From assembly GCA_037833965.1 (NCBI GenBank), contig AP031353.1, forward strand, positions 22,322,501-22,386,500: a DNA stretch of 64,000 bases. The letters run 5' to 3'. This document shows, one piece after another, positions 25,930 through 39,300 of this stretch. The DNA comes from Marchantia polymorpha subsp. ruderalis (lineage: Eukaryota; Streptophyta; Marchantiopsida; Marchantiales; Marchantiaceae). Position numbers and translations under genes: made by a program. The notes below the pieces were generated by a model, which was not told the DNA's origin, made no database searches, and saw nothing but the letters and a program-made list of their open reading frames with translations. Position 1 is the stretch's first letter. Each line of letters begins with the position of its first letter.

Positions 25930-28150
25930 AGCAGAAAACAGTTCTGAAGGTGGAATCAGTTGACTATGTACTCAACTAATTCGGGTGTAGAATTGGAGAT
26001 TCTTTCCGATCCAGAGTTAAGCCCAGTTCATTGAGAAGATAGGTATGTCAAGGGCTGTCGCTGTGATTGTTGCTGTGATTCACATGAGACATACGCATGA
26101 AGTCAGAGGTATCCTAAAGTCCGAGCAGAATGGGAAGACGAATTCGTCATTTCCATACCAGAGTATGTGTAGACTAGTAGGCGACTTTGATACATCTCAC
26201 CATGTATCCTTAGATCCTGAAGCTGCAAAATGGTCATAAGTTTATAGCGATGCTTATCCTGGAACGAAAGACTGTGCCCTTTTGAAAACAAGTCCTTTTG
26301 CTCAGGGCAGCCCATATTTTGCTTTGTAATTCTGTCTGTTCCCAACTTTTCACTTGCCACATCCTGAACATGATTCACGCAAAAATGATCTGCCAATCAC
26401 AGCTGAATGCGATACTCCGGTACTTACTCAGTCTGAACTTTCCTTATATTTGTAAGCATTATGAACAGGTATCGAAAAACTGGCCCAAAATAAGCACATA
26501 TCGACAACAGGGACTCTATACCTCAGTCAAAGAGAGCAGTCATATCATAAGAGCTTAACTTCCTTTGTCCAAAGATGGTGAAAGCATGAAGAAAGATAAC
26601 GATTTGTTGCTCCTGATAAATCTGTATGTTATACATTCAATGAAAATGTTTGTTACTACACAATCGATAGGTCCAGCAAATGCAGAGTGGACATAACATT
26701 CTTAAAATTTGAAAGCTTCAGAAAGCTCACAGAACTTGTGTTTCTGTGGGCTTTCTGTATGATCGTCAAGTCCCCGCGATATTTCATATTACGAGCGAGG
26801 CTTACTCGATACGGGCAGAGTTCTGAGATTGCTGAAAATTACATTGATGCTAGTTGTGTAATCAAAATTTTATACCCGTGACAGTACAATCAGATATTGT
26901 GGAGGTAAATCCGTCAGATTGCTAATTGGTGTGCAAGTATGCTAAACTTTCTATCCATTGCGAGAAATCAGAAGAAAATGATGGAGGTGGGCAGATCGAA
27001 CTCTGGAATCTGTTATGAAGGAGGAGACTTCCGATACGATGGTAATGAGTATGAGCCCTCTGTAAGTCCCAGCTGAGTTCTGAAAACAAGAATGAAGCTT
27101 ATGTATAAAGCTATAAAACTTGATCGCCGAATAATATCTGAAGATAGTTGATAACTCTCCTAAGTAAAAACTTGAGTCACTGCATCTGTAATCATTCTAC
27201 TTGAGGTTTTTGCCAGCTTGTTGTGACTTTAAGCTCTGTTACAGCATTTGTTTGGCTAGCTAACCAAGCTTGTAATTTTTAATGCCCTTCGTATTATTAA
27301 GCTATCGCTGGATTTTTTTTTCCAGTATGGGGAGCAAAAAAACCGCTGAGGTTTCCATGTGCTGGAAGATGGAGACAAAGTGCGAAAAAGTTGGAAAAGA
27401 AAAAAATCTCGAACTGGAGGCTAACAGAGTCGGAGGCTGCAAAGAAGCTGCACAACTTCTCACATTTACACAATCTGACGGAGAAGAGATAGAAGTTGTT
27501 CTGCTGGACTTCCTGTAAATCAGAGCTTCCATATGATCAAACCACGTCATTTCGATTAAGATTTATTCCCTCTGACGTGGTTTGAAGTTGAGGTTTTTAA
27601 CCATGTGATTCTCAGAAAAAGCCTTTTGTGTACATAGATGGTTATCGCAAGAAAGATTATTGTATTACTATGTCTATGAAGAGAACTATCAGAAAGCCAA
27701 TGAACTCCCACGTGATTGAACAACGCAAAGGTACAATCATCAAAATAGAGCCGTTCTTTACCCAACATCAGGGTCTTTCTAATTTTGCTGACAAGGCTGA
27801 AGTGAGTTGTCTCTTGGTTATCCTACACAATTCTGAAAGTGCTACCTTGCTTCATTTTGTCGTCGGAGTATCTAGACACAGGCCAGAGAGCAGCTCCTGG
27901 TCTGATGGGATTCGAGACAAAGTTCCTCCTACAAGTTCAATGCAGGGGGTTCAGATTTTGGATTACGAGTAGGAGCTCTAATGTCTTAAATCAAATGCAT
28001 GCACTCTACCAGCGAGAGAAGAAGCATGTAGTTATTAACCTTATGGTTACTCATGACAAGCATGTGAGTACGAATAATAGAGTACAAACTCATAGCATAG
28101 CAAACATGAAGGCATGACCATGATATATGGATGATGGAGGTGACTCAAGT
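25930..28150. other. balanced-composition region with exon-like frames
   Basis: No recognised gene. GC content is higher than on either side. Plus-strand exon-like pieces include 26925-27062 (ends GDFRYDGNEYEPS before a GTAAGT), 27316-27518 after a TTTTTTTTCCAG, and 27616-27972 (listed separately). They could belong to one plus-strand gene, but the junction phases I tried do not give one continuous reading frame. Confidence 0.3.
27616..27972 (+). CDS. possible last exon of an unrecognised plus-strand gene
   Basis: After an acceptor-like ATTCTCAG (27608-27615) the frame is open for 118 codons to a TAG at 27970-27972. It starts KKPFVYIDGYRKKDYCITMS, continues KPMNSHVIEQRKGTIIKIEPF and ends GVQILDYE. 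The first 60 residues look like folded-protein sequence, basic and aromatic. A GTGAGT after FADKAE and a later AATGCAG could also excise an in-frame intron, leaving GVQILDYE as the tail. No family recognised; the upstream exons are not resolved. Confidence 0.25.
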   Translation, partial: KKPFVYIDGYRKKDYCITMSMKRTIRKPMNSHVIEQRKGTIIKIEPFFTQHQGLSNFADKAEVSCLLVILHNSESATLLHFVVGVSRHRPESSSWSDGIRDKVPPTSSMQGVQILDYE

Positions 28151-31100
28151 CGATTTCAATCTTCGTCAAGATACACTGGACTTTCTTGTAAATTTATCTG
28201 AGTAAAAATGTGAGTAAAAATGTTAGATATCTATTTTGTATCTGAAATGTTTTTTTCCCCTACAAGATTGTGATTAATATTACATTCTTGTTCAAAAATG
28301 TAATATTTGTAGATCGAAATTGGTAGTCTCGATTATTTAGTGAAGGATTCATAGCAATATTGGGCTAAACTTGGTAAAGAATGCTACATGTGTTCTATAA
28401 ACCAAGTTAGCGCGTGAAATATCGATTCCAAATTGTAAGAAGACTTTCCAAATTAGCAGTTTTTTGAAGTTTTAACCGGTTTCATTTCATGTACACAAAA
28501 GTTTTGGCAAAATATTAATCAAGTTGTGAGTACAAAAGAGTACTACGTTTTTGTAACCTTAATATTATGGAATTGTTATTCATTTTTAACGATTTTTCAT
28601 TTACATAATCATAGAAATTGAAGTTTCTGCTTTTGACATTTAAGGCTGTATGACTTTGATTTATATAAAGGTACAACATATTATGTAAAGCATTATCCAA
28701 TTATAAATGTAACATTGAAGAAATAATGTAAATGTAAATTTCATCATAGATCACACACATTTTTTTAAAGTAAATAAGATTGGCATGTACGAGTGATATT
28801 TTTATGTACCAAAAAGCTTTTACACACACATTGTTATGTAACCCTACTTCCCATGCCCAAAAAAAACGTTGGATCAAATCATGATCATAAAATTATTGTT
28901 GTGGAATGTGGGATATGATGATTTTAATAAGACAATCATAAAATCTACAAGTTTTGTTACACTCATGGTTGAACTCTCATTTATCCTCACTATCTCATAC
29001 CAAGGTAATGAGTAAAAAAGGTTCAAATGAACACTTGCTGAATATAATTTTCTTAACCAATACTAAATTTAATTTGGCTTTAGTGGAAGAAAATTTCATG
29101 CTTTCATAATAGTTGTATTCTCAAAACCTTTGATGTTATGGCAGTTTTTCATAAATTTATATAATAAGCTCAATAAACAAAATATTTTTTAATTGGGTTA
29201 CTTAATAACTTGAAATTTCAATCAATATTTGATCTTACTTGTTGATACACAAATTTTAAATGATTTCAAATCAATCTAAATACAATAAATAAATATAAAT
29301 TTATCCTTTTTTTTCAAAAAAGTCATTGTTACATCAATATTTATTTATCTAATCTCCAAATTAAAGAAAATTAGCTTATCATTTTTTTAATAAACATATT
29401 AATAAATTAATCAAAATTCAAATATATTAAAATATATTTCATTTGAATTTATCTAATTTCTTAGAATAATTTTTTTTCAATATACAAGGATTTATTGATT
29501 ATTTGATACTTGCAAATCTCATCTTTTTTGCTCTATTTAAAACTCACAAAATATGGGTAAAATCATTTCATCCAATTCGTCATAAAAATGAATACTAACA
29601 ACATCCATTTCAATCTAAAATAAATCAAAACTAAAAGGTAATCTCTAGATTATACAATGAACGCATACTATCAAATTTAACAACTCAAAAACTTGTACTC
29701 ATTCTAATCTATGCAATTTTTTTTCCAAATTTTATTATTTAATTAATCTTTTTCAGAAATGTATTCATGAATTTGGACTTGAATTTTTATATTTTGTATC
29801 TTTATCAGTTATTGATATTGAAAACACTTCATAATCTTTTAAGTTTTGGTAAAGTAGTAAATGGTAATCAATCAAGCCCACAGACCCAAAGGATCAAAAA
29901 GCTTAATAATACAATACAAGAAAAAAACTACAAACAGGCGAAAAGACCCCAAAGATCAATCTCTAGCTAATGCCAAAAGCATAAGAACAATCATTAATGA
30001 TAATACTAATATGAAAATCTAAATAAAAACAACTAACTGAAATAAAGAATAGAAATTCTCCACATTTTATTATGTGCAAGTCTAATCTCTTTGTACCTAG
30101 GACAAGTAACAAATACATGCTGTTTATACTCATTATACCTACTTTCACATAATCTACAAATATATTCTTTCCTATCAATATTAAACTAATGTTCTTCCTC
30201 AATTCCAATGTTATGAGATCCACTTCTATGCTTAGCAATAATATGACTTAAGGAACTAGATATTTCTACAAGTAATTATTCTTGTTCATAATAAACAAGC
30301 ATAAAACTCACATGACGTTGATGAAACTGCATCTTGATGTCTCACTTGCTCGAAGTAATGTTGAAAAATTAATCCTCTAAACTTCACGAGTGTCATAGGT
30401 TGCAATTCCCAGTCGAATTCCGCCACATTCCACTTCAAAAATCAAGTTACCACATCCGCTAACCATCCTTGGAACATGTGGCAGATATTTTGTTATATGT
30501 TAAGATGTAATTTATCAACAGATTGCTTGAAGCTATTGAAATTTATTTAACACAATCTGAACTTCATCCGATGAGTTTATAATCTTCCAAGACGAAGCCA
30601 TACCTATATTTAGGAGACATGTATTTATGATATATATGTGTACACTCATATCATTTGCCAATGTTTTGAAGAACAGATATGAATATTTCACATAACTCTT
30701 TAAAGAACGTTAGTTTTCCCTTTATGGCCTAATACATTTTAAAAATTTTCATTTTCACAATTTTCATTTGAATCTCCTCCTTAAAAATTCTCAGGGACAA
30801 AAGTTGGAGATGAAGTTTTTTCGAATGCACAGTCCTTACATAAATCTAAACTTCTCTAACTCTAGTAGTTCAAAGAGTGTAACAATGACACTATTTTAGG
30901 AGGTACTTACTCTTCTCACATATGGTTTTCATTTTTTGAATGCCACAAGCAGTTAATCTGATTTGGACATAAGAAAACATGAATCTCTAAACAAATAAAT
31001 TTGATGTATATTAGCACACATAGAATTTTCTGCATGTTTTTTTTTTGAAGTTATGATTCAAAGTACAGCAAAATTTTATTTTTCATTCATGACCATTGAT

Positions 31101-31560
31101 TTCTACCATCTCAATTAATATTTATTTCATTGTCAAATGAGAAATTTATTCGATTCATGTCAATGTGTGTACAAGATCTATAAGCATTTGAATCTTTACA
31201 TAATCAATATCTTTTATTTGATATGGCTATGAAGTCAGATCAAAATTGAATGTATAACACTGAATAAGATATAAAATAATATATTGTAATATATATAACA
31301 TGAACATGCACAATAAAAAATTTTCATCTCCTTAGAGATCAGAAAATCTCTATGGAGATAAAGTGCAAATAACATAAGTTTGAAATCATAAATTACAGTC
31401 ATAACAATCAATTGACAAGAGTGAAACCTAGAATAGATAAGATAATCTCAACTCCAAGTAGTTTAACAAATTACAGAATTATTCAATTTGCTGAAACCTA
31501 ATGCAGTGGATTCCTCCCTGTTTTAAGAATCATTTGTTTTAAAAATTAACAAAATACTAC
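28151..31560. other. long AT-rich gene-free region
   Basis: Very AT-rich throughout, with long A and T runs. Apart from the LINE relic at 29990-30470 I see no coding signal on either strand; the short ORFs are dominated by I, K, N, F and L codons as expected from composition. Confidence 0.5.
29990..30470 (-). mobile_element. LINE relic, C-terminal ORF2 part (copy 2)
   Basis: On the minus strand one reads VAEFDWELQPMTLVKFRGL, then SHIIAKHRSGSHNIGIEEEH and, beyond a stop, FNIDRKEYICRLCE ... EYKQHVFVTCPRYKEIR. The C-x2-C ... H-x4-C pattern before RYKEIR is the zinc-binding tail (zf-RVT-like) found after the reverse transcriptase of many LINEs. The frame has stops and at least one shift, and the reverse transcriptase core is not visible upstream, so this is a 5'-truncated or eroded fragment. 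A diverged second copy lies at 22250-22560. Confidence 0.6.
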
Positions 31561-34500
31561 TTGCCTCATAAGCTTTGCTGGCCTGGTAAATTTTAAGGTG
31601 AACCAACCGAGGTCTTTAGAACTCGGTTCTAAAGACCGGCTTGTTCCAAGTGTTCTTGCACCTTACTTGCTCTTCACCCTTCCACGATTGGTTTCATCTT
31701 TACAGGAATATATGTGGTCCTTCAATCAATTTGTTTTTTTACTTCCTACTTTAGTCGTGTCGATATCCAAAGGTCTTTCACTTAAAATTGGGAAGTTTTT
31801 TAAGTATCATGCACATGAGAATGCTTTCGTTTTGAGCACTCAAGCAGCCTCGATATTGTCATCCACCTTATTGAAAGATATGGTGCTTTCAAGGTATGCG
31901 TGACGAACTATATGGCAATCAGTAAGTGGCAAGGAAATTTGTTTTAATCCCCAAATTCCCTTCATAACAACACCATGAGAACTCTTCAAAGAACAAGTTT
32001 TCTCCATACAGTAAAAGTGAGAAGCCGCCCTTCCTGCCTTCATATCTATTTCTATCTTGGAGCCTGATGCCAAATGATCTTCGAATTGATGGATGTAAAC
32101 TTTAGACTTGTCGTGATCCAAAGCTCTTTCACTGAAAACTACTATGTCAAATGAGGTTTTTTTGTAATAAATTTTTCAAATACTTCTCTCTTGATAAGTT
32201 TTGTGGCCCATTTAGGAAAAAGTGGTATGTTCATGTTCTCCACATATGAAAAATTGTAAGAGATATACTTGTTCTCCATGTTTTCACTTTAATGCTCCCT
32301 CTGCTTTGGGCGTGCAAAGATATTGCCTTAAATATGTACTGCACCATATATTCAAGAACAAAGCAAATGTCCTCCTAGGAGAATAATCTCTTCAGACTTG
32401 GGAATGTGATCTTTTGCGTCGATCACATTCCCAAACCTTCAAAATGAAGTAAGAAGAGATATAAAGCAAAAAGGATGGGAACATGGATGAAAATAAAGGA
32501 GCAGATGGGTCTAGGCCCCAAAAGCATGAGGTACATGTACAAAATTTCTACTTTTGATGCTTATCCAGGACGAGCTTTTGGGTTTAGGGTTTGGGAGACT
32601 TCTCCTTCAAGATCATTGATATGATGGATGTTATAACCGCTTGTCCGTTTGATTTTTATAATCTTCTAAATGCCATTGCTTTTCTCTATTTCCTACGACA
32701 GAAACTACTATTGTGCAAGTGGGATAAAGAGTACTTCTCTTACAGTATTCCCATCTCTTACGCGGCTGCAAGTAATGCTTGAGAATTTTATAAACATGGA
32801 TAGGACTGAACGCGGAATATTATTAAGTCGTATGTAAATGAGGTATTTTTCAAGAGAATGAAACGGAAGAACAGATTCTGGTGAGACCAGGAGTGGTATG
32901 GAGCGAGCTTCAAAGTTGCTGGGCTATTGAACAACATGGAGACGAGAATGTACATGCAAAATTCTAAATCAGATGCATTTTCTGAGCAAGAAGATGTTAC
33001 TTTGCTTGACCTGTGGCGGCCTAATTAGCTGACAGTGAGATGTGCTTCCTTCCATGGCTGTACCTGACATCACTCTGTCCGAGCCATAGAAACTCGCAAG
33101 TGTACACACTTTTCAAGCCCACCATTAATTTGACAATGGCCTAGACAGATGTGCACAGTGCAGATTTGCAGATTATGCATGAGCCAAGAATTTGCAAGTG
33201 TTCGCAGACAGTGAATGGTGGCGGACCGTAAAGTATCATCTGCAGTTAGACTGGACGTACTAAACAAGTTCAGTCTTATTGTATGAGAACTATGAACGTC
33301 GTGCACGGAAGCTGCAGGCTGATCTCTGACCACTGTACGAAGCAGAGAGAGATGAAAGCTCGTCCGTTCGCAATGACAAGAATCCAGTCGCTGCCAGAAT
33401 ATACTCACATGATCATTCGTCGATCGTTGCCCAATGAAGGGTCCGCAGAAAGCACGTTCGGTTCCATTCCACGTTCTGGTACAAAACGAAGCAGGAAGAT
33501 GGAGACTCTCTTTGGAAGTTGCTGTCTGACAATATGGCAGACGCTTAATGTGAACCAGAAAGACGCGGACCCGCTTACCTTCCAGCTCGCCCAAGGCATC
33601 TCTGTCATTGGAGATCAATACAAGTACAGTACGTATCTCCACAAGATTTCCAAAGCCGTACGTTGTCATGGGTGCGCAATCCAAGACATGCTCGGTGCAA
33701 AATTCTCCAATAGGCTTGACTTTTCTTCCCCACCGTTTCAGAGGCAATTGGATGGAACCTACAGTACATTATTTTCCATAACTCATTGGACACTTTGTAG
33801 CAGTCGTCTCCAGCTGAGAAACTACTTGCTTGTTTCTACGTAGCGCGCTTTTCTACTGCAATCTGCCAATTGATTCCAGTTCGAGACTTAGCTTGTAGAG
33901 TAGTCATACAGAACCGACAAGACAAGGCCATGAAGCGATGACTGAAAGCTCTGAGTGCGACAACAGATTCGGTGAGTTGAGATTGGAGAACAGCCAGAAC
34001 ATGGCCCGGCTTGCACAACTTTCGAACAAAACGTGGCGAAGCAATCTGAGACATAGGTGGAAGTGCATCTGCTGTGTGGAAAAGGAGGAGACTCCCAGTG
34101 CCTGGGGCCAACATGGAATCTCAGGAGTTGTAACTGAGGAGTGGATAACGATCTCGGTGGACAGTAGGTGCCGCTCGGTGGGTGAAGGCGCTCAGTACAC
34201 CGCGCACACTTGCATCAAGAGGGACTTGTCGCATCTTAAACTGTTCTTAACTTTGAGGCAGAAGAAGTTAGTCAGACCATCACTTCACGTTCTAGCAAAT
34301 ACGCGATACAGCCGTCATCAGCTCCAGCTTTTCCACCATCTACTCATCCCACACCGTCTTTGAGTAAGAAAGACTCGTGCCATCTCAAGTCGTTGTGCAG
34401 ATCAGTAGATGCTAGTACCTCTGTGCGTTCTGTCAGTACTGTGGGTCTGACCCATCTACTCTACTCAACCGCTTGGCAGATCGTACAAATAATTTTTCAT

Positions 34501-34818
34501 GATTCTTGAACCTGGGCCCCTCTGTATCTGCGTTTGCAACTTCTCGGCCGAGGGGAGGTCGAGAGATTTCGTTCCTTGAGGATCAAGTCAACTTTTCGTC
34601 TGCACAGACATGTTCGAGCATTCGAAAGGGTTCGATAGTAGGATATAGTTCTGCAAGCAGCTCACATCGAGAAACCACTCTGACCAGGCCTTATCCAGCT
34701 TCCAGGCTCGATGCGTGCACATATTACATTGTCTTTAAGAATTCTGAGCAGCGCTAGCCGCAGTCTTATCTTCTGGGCAAAAATAGCGTGAAAAGCTCCA
34801 GTTCTTTTTTTATCTCAA
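31561..34818. other. no recognised gene; overlapping open frames on both strands
   Basis: Minus-strand 32121-31840 (93 codons, starting MDHDKSKVYIHQFEDHLASG) looks protein-like and may be a relic. At 33.0-34.4 kb fairly long frames overlap on both strands: minus 33747-33070 (225 codons), plus 33283-33843 (186 codons), plus 33938-34363 (141 codons). None matches a family I know, and the mutual overlap suggests that composition keeps several frames open. The last 300 bases should include the promoter and 5' UTR of the CASP-like gene. Confidence 0.4.
32398..32434. repeat. perfect 14-bp inverted repeat
   Basis: Arms TTGGGAATGTGATC (32398-32411) and GATCACATTCCCAA (32421-32434) flank a 9-nt loop in non-coding DNA. 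Confidence 0.8.
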
Positions 34819-36326
34819 ATGGCTGAGCAGACGGCGACTGGCACTGCTGAGAAAGGTGGTGAACGTTTTAGCTATACCGATGGATCGATACATCCACTCA
34901 ATCGTCCTCAGCCGAAACCGTTGAAGCATGGCCTGAGCTTCTTTCTTCGCGTGCTCACCCTCGGTGCCAGCCTAGCTGCTTTGATTGTGACAGTCACGAA
35001 CAAACAAGACGTAGTGGAGCCATTTTTTGGCGGCCCATTCGGATTCGAAATTTCAGCCGACTTTAAGTACATGAGTGCTTTTGTGTAAGTAATTTGATTT
35101 CTTTGCATGCTTGGAGGCTTCGGTGACTTGCATCTCATGTGCCTTCATGATTCCTTTCCCCCAGTACGCGCACCAGAGGCAATATGACGAGATTGTTTGA
35201 CAGTCAACGAAAGAGAGTAAGTGTGTATAGGTGAGAGCAATCCATGCCTGGAGAACAGGAGCATCTGCTTCACTGCTCCGTTAAATCTAGAACATGATAA
35301 TGGTCAGTCCGATGAGACTGTAACCAAAAGAAAAGAGAGTCGGGATGCACCGAGCACTTCATTATTGATGGTTGAAGCTAAGCTGATTACTAACAGTCTG
35401 CAAACACGAGATCTTTGCTCGTATCGAGGAGTAGAACTTTTCAAAGAGATGAGTGTGACCTGAAATTCTGGGCTTCTTCAGTCCAAACCTTCATTAAAGT
35501 AGGGACAGAGAGAAAGGGACGAACGTGTCCAACACGGTAAGAGAAAAAGCAGGCCTAGGAAAAACAACGACTAGACTCTCCGCGTTACTATGCACACTAA
35601 TCATCGATTATTTTGAATGCAGCTGGTTCGCTATAGCGACCGCCATCGTTTTTGTTTACTCGCTATTGGCCATAATAGGCGAAGCCTGCAGTCTCTCGAA
35701 GAGCACTCATTCAACTTATCTTTTATGGGTAACCTTTCTTTTGGACCTGGTAAGCTGCCGTATCCTTAGACAGCACAAGATTGATCTTTGGAGATCCAAA
35801 TATTTTGTGGATTTCGAATGTAAATGACAGTGTGGCACCTACAGGCATTGAAGTTCTAGGAAATTAGAATGTCTTGTAACCTAATCCACTGACGGTAGTA
35901 GAGAAAAAGCCACATCGATGTCAAATTTGATGAGTCGCTGCTCCATTTTAAGCATGTAGATTGCGTGCACCTGTAGTGAAACTCCGTCGAATGTTGAGAT
36001 CTGGTCCCTAAAGTCAAAGAATCTACGAAATACTGACCTGAAATTGGGATCAAATGGAGAATTATACCACGCAAACTCACTCAGCTGTGTTCATGCAGAC
36101 AATGATGAGCATAATGATGTCAGCTTGTGCCGCAGCTCTGACAGTAGATTTGCTTGGACAGAGAGGGAACTCACATGCTCAATGGGGTGCCTTCTGTCAT
36201 AAGTTCGATAGCTTCTGTAATCATGTTACTGGAGCTTTGGTTGCGGGCGCAGTTGCATTTGCAGGGCTTGCTGAGCTCTGCATCCTAGATGCTTACCATC
36301 TCTCTACTCAGTACACACGTTACTAG
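34819..36326 (+). CDS. CASP-like membrane protein (CASPL1-type)
   Basis: Three exons, 34819-35084, 35623-35749 and 36099-36326, with GT-AG junctions in matching phase, give 206 aa, the usual length. CASP-like proteins are four-helix (MARVEL-related) plasma-membrane proteins; Casparian-strip CASPs organise membrane domains that guide wall deposition, but most CASPLs have no assigned role. Predicted helices are about 42-61, 90-111, 122-150 and 175-197. The conserved basic residue in TM1 (Arg44, in FFLRVLTLG) and acidic residue in TM3 (Asp130, in FLLDL) are both present. After TM3 the QRGNSHAQW stretch and the C-x-KFDSFC-x2-V motif match the conserved extracellular loop of the CASPL1 group. The N-terminal 40 residues are hydrophilic and cytosolic by family topology. 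Start context ATCTCAAATGGC is plausible. No defects seen. Plants without a true endodermis also carry this family, so the name does not imply a Casparian strip. Confidence 0.9.
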
Positions 36327-39300
36327 CTTTTATAGTTTACTCTGATTGGTTCCGAAACTGAGTTCAGTATTTGCATAGTCAGCATTTCGACAACGTTAGG
36401 TCTTTTGTAATATAATAGTTTCTCAATTTTGACGACTCTCTGTATCCACTCAAATGTAACACTAGATTCTCCGCATGCACAGATGAAATCTGGTTGCTTC
36501 TATTCAGAAATCAGACCAGAATATTATTGCAAGGGACAATTTCATGTCATGCATGAAAGTTTGATTCGCATTGTATAATCTTTTACATAGAGGATCAAGA
36601 ATAAAGTCTTCGACATTTTGTAGACCCTTGAGATTTACTTTTGAGGAGCTGGCAGTACATTTATCTCCACTGAATATACTTGCAGTATTAAGCTGATTTG
36701 GCATATTTCGGTGTCCGTCTCATGCAAGGCTGGATCGGATGCACATATTTCAGGGTGTTTGGTATGTAATCCATCACTTAACATGTTACGGTTAGACCAA
36801 AGGTTGAATGTCCATGATCTGGTCACAAGATGAATTATGCAAAACCTCTTTCTGGAAGTACAATTTTGTTAGCGATTTCAGACAAGAAAATATTTGAACC
36901 CAATGACCACATGCATCACATATGGGAAGAACCTTAAACTTTTTACTTTTGCCTAGAGTTTCAGTTTTTGATACTACGGCTTGAATTCTCCTCAGTGTTC
37001 TTCAGAGAGCACGTGCTCCAGGCTAGCAATTTATTCTTCACTCCGTACTTACATATGAAAGTATGATTCTCCAGTTCCTTCTCGGCTCTCTAAAAGTGAT
37101 GCTGAGGAGAAGAGGTCGGCGCTCAGCAATATATTATTACTGGGAAGGTGTACTTGTACTTGCTGCTTGGCACGTGGTACTGAAAGTGCAACCACCAATG
37201 TATATCACCTACCTCTTCTATATATATATAATTAAAAAAATACAAGTTTATGTTTGTTTTTTATTTTATCCATTTATTTATACATCTTTGCTTATAAAGT
37301 ATAAGAAATATTATTTTTTCATTCTTGAGGTTTATTTCCTTGTATGAAATATAGAAAATGGGTTCTTGTAGAGGGTACCAACCTGTTCAGGAAGCTATGT
37401 TGAGTTCCTCAGTTTAATTAGCTGAAAAGTAAACAAATTTTGGACTCAACGATGAGTAATGTAGTAGTAATTGAAGTTCATACAATATTTCCTGGACCTG
37501 AGGAACACAAGTTCATACCTTTGAATTCAAGTCTGTCGACTACCATTTATCTAGAGTCCTCGAGGATAGTTCGGGAGAGACTTGTTTCTTTGGAAATATT
37601 GGAAAATAGCTGAAATTGTCTCGGTCTGTATATCATGAGGTATGTTAACCAGTCTATCATTTCCCGTAATTGCTGTATCTGTAGTTTTGGAATAATAAAA
37701 ACCATTCCGATAATCTCCAATTCTTACTTATAGAAACTGTTATGCGTAAAAGAAATATTTATATTTTAAGAACTTTTATGCATAGATCTTAACTGTGCTT
37801 TTTCAACTCGTGACCAACTAGGGATGTTATGCTACCTGCCTACTTAATATGAATCCTTTTTCAGGGATGGTGGTCTTTCTCGAGCTGGTCACGTGTTTGC
37901 CCATACCTGCATCTCAGATTAACTAATTCACGTGAATACCTGCATGGACTGTGTTATGTGTCGGGAGACTATCATGGATGATTTACCAGGGCTGGACGTT
38001 AGGATATGTTTTCTGGTATCCATACACCTAGTAGAGTCTCGCTTTTGGGAGAATCAGCTTTCTTCGAGTAGTGCAAATAGTTATTTAAACATGAAAACTG
38101 TAATGACTTGCCAATAGCTTTCCATACAGAGAAGTGATCCTCATAGAATCAATGAGGAAAAAAAAGAAGTTCTGTGTCAATTTGGGCAAATCGCTCGAAC
38201 AGATCAATATCATGCGTGAATAGAATATGTAATCCAGTGGCATTTTCTTTCCATACTTCAAGTTGATGACTGCATTTTTGCATTAGGTCATAAAGGTCTA
38301 TGTTCAGTATCATTACTTCACTTAACTATCAAGATAACTATGTACGGTTGGAATCTTGGTCAGTGAAGCTTCTCTTCATACTGCAAGTCATAGTGGCTCC
38401 TACCAAGTCGATGTTGCTCGATTCTGCTCGTCCAGACTCTGCGTGATATCTCGTTGTATGGTTTCTAGTCTCAAACAGATGCAGGATACCTATGTACTCC
38501 GGTTGGAGTTTGTAGCTTCATCTTGGCATCCTTCACAATTCTTTCCAGACGCCTCTCCATTATTTGTGATTCCAAAAAAGGATAATATCTGTTGGTTAAC
38601 ATCTGTTTCATATCAACCGCAGATCATATTCACCCCTGTGTTTGAATGTGAGATAGTAACAGTTGTTATCAATTCAGCTTCAAACACATATTATCAAGGC
38701 TGTTGTTATCCAGACAAGACGGCCTTTCCTGCAGCCGTGATCGCAACGAGACAATCACAACATTCACGTGTACAGCTGTACATATTCAGACAACGGCTCG
38801 AGAGACACTTTAAGCCGAAAGCAGATTGTGCCCTTTCCTACAATAAATCACCATCTTCAATATTTTGGAGTGGAACATGTGGGGAGTTATCTATATTACT
38901 TGCAAATGCCTCCAGGATGCTGAGAAATCTATCTGAGCCATACTTAGAGTTCAGAATCAGACCAAAGAAAAGAAAACCATACAAAGCTCCAGAATCCCAG
39001 GGATGGGAGTGGTGAGGCTTTCCCTTTTGAAGTGCAAGTTAGGAAGCTCTGTAAGCGACCATCCATTCAGTCAAAGCATGGATGGCCAAAATTTTAACAA
39101 TTCTGGGCTTTTGAAATGTCCAGTAAAATTACCTCTATATATACCAGAGACTTCCGGACAATGGAGCCCGAACATCTCTATTTTTAATCACCTCGAAGGA
39201 GAGATTTAGTTCAACTTTGAAAGCAGGAAACAATTATTTTACGTGTATTAGACTCTGGGAAAAAATTAAGAAAACAGAGCTCGTCCAAATGTATTGATTC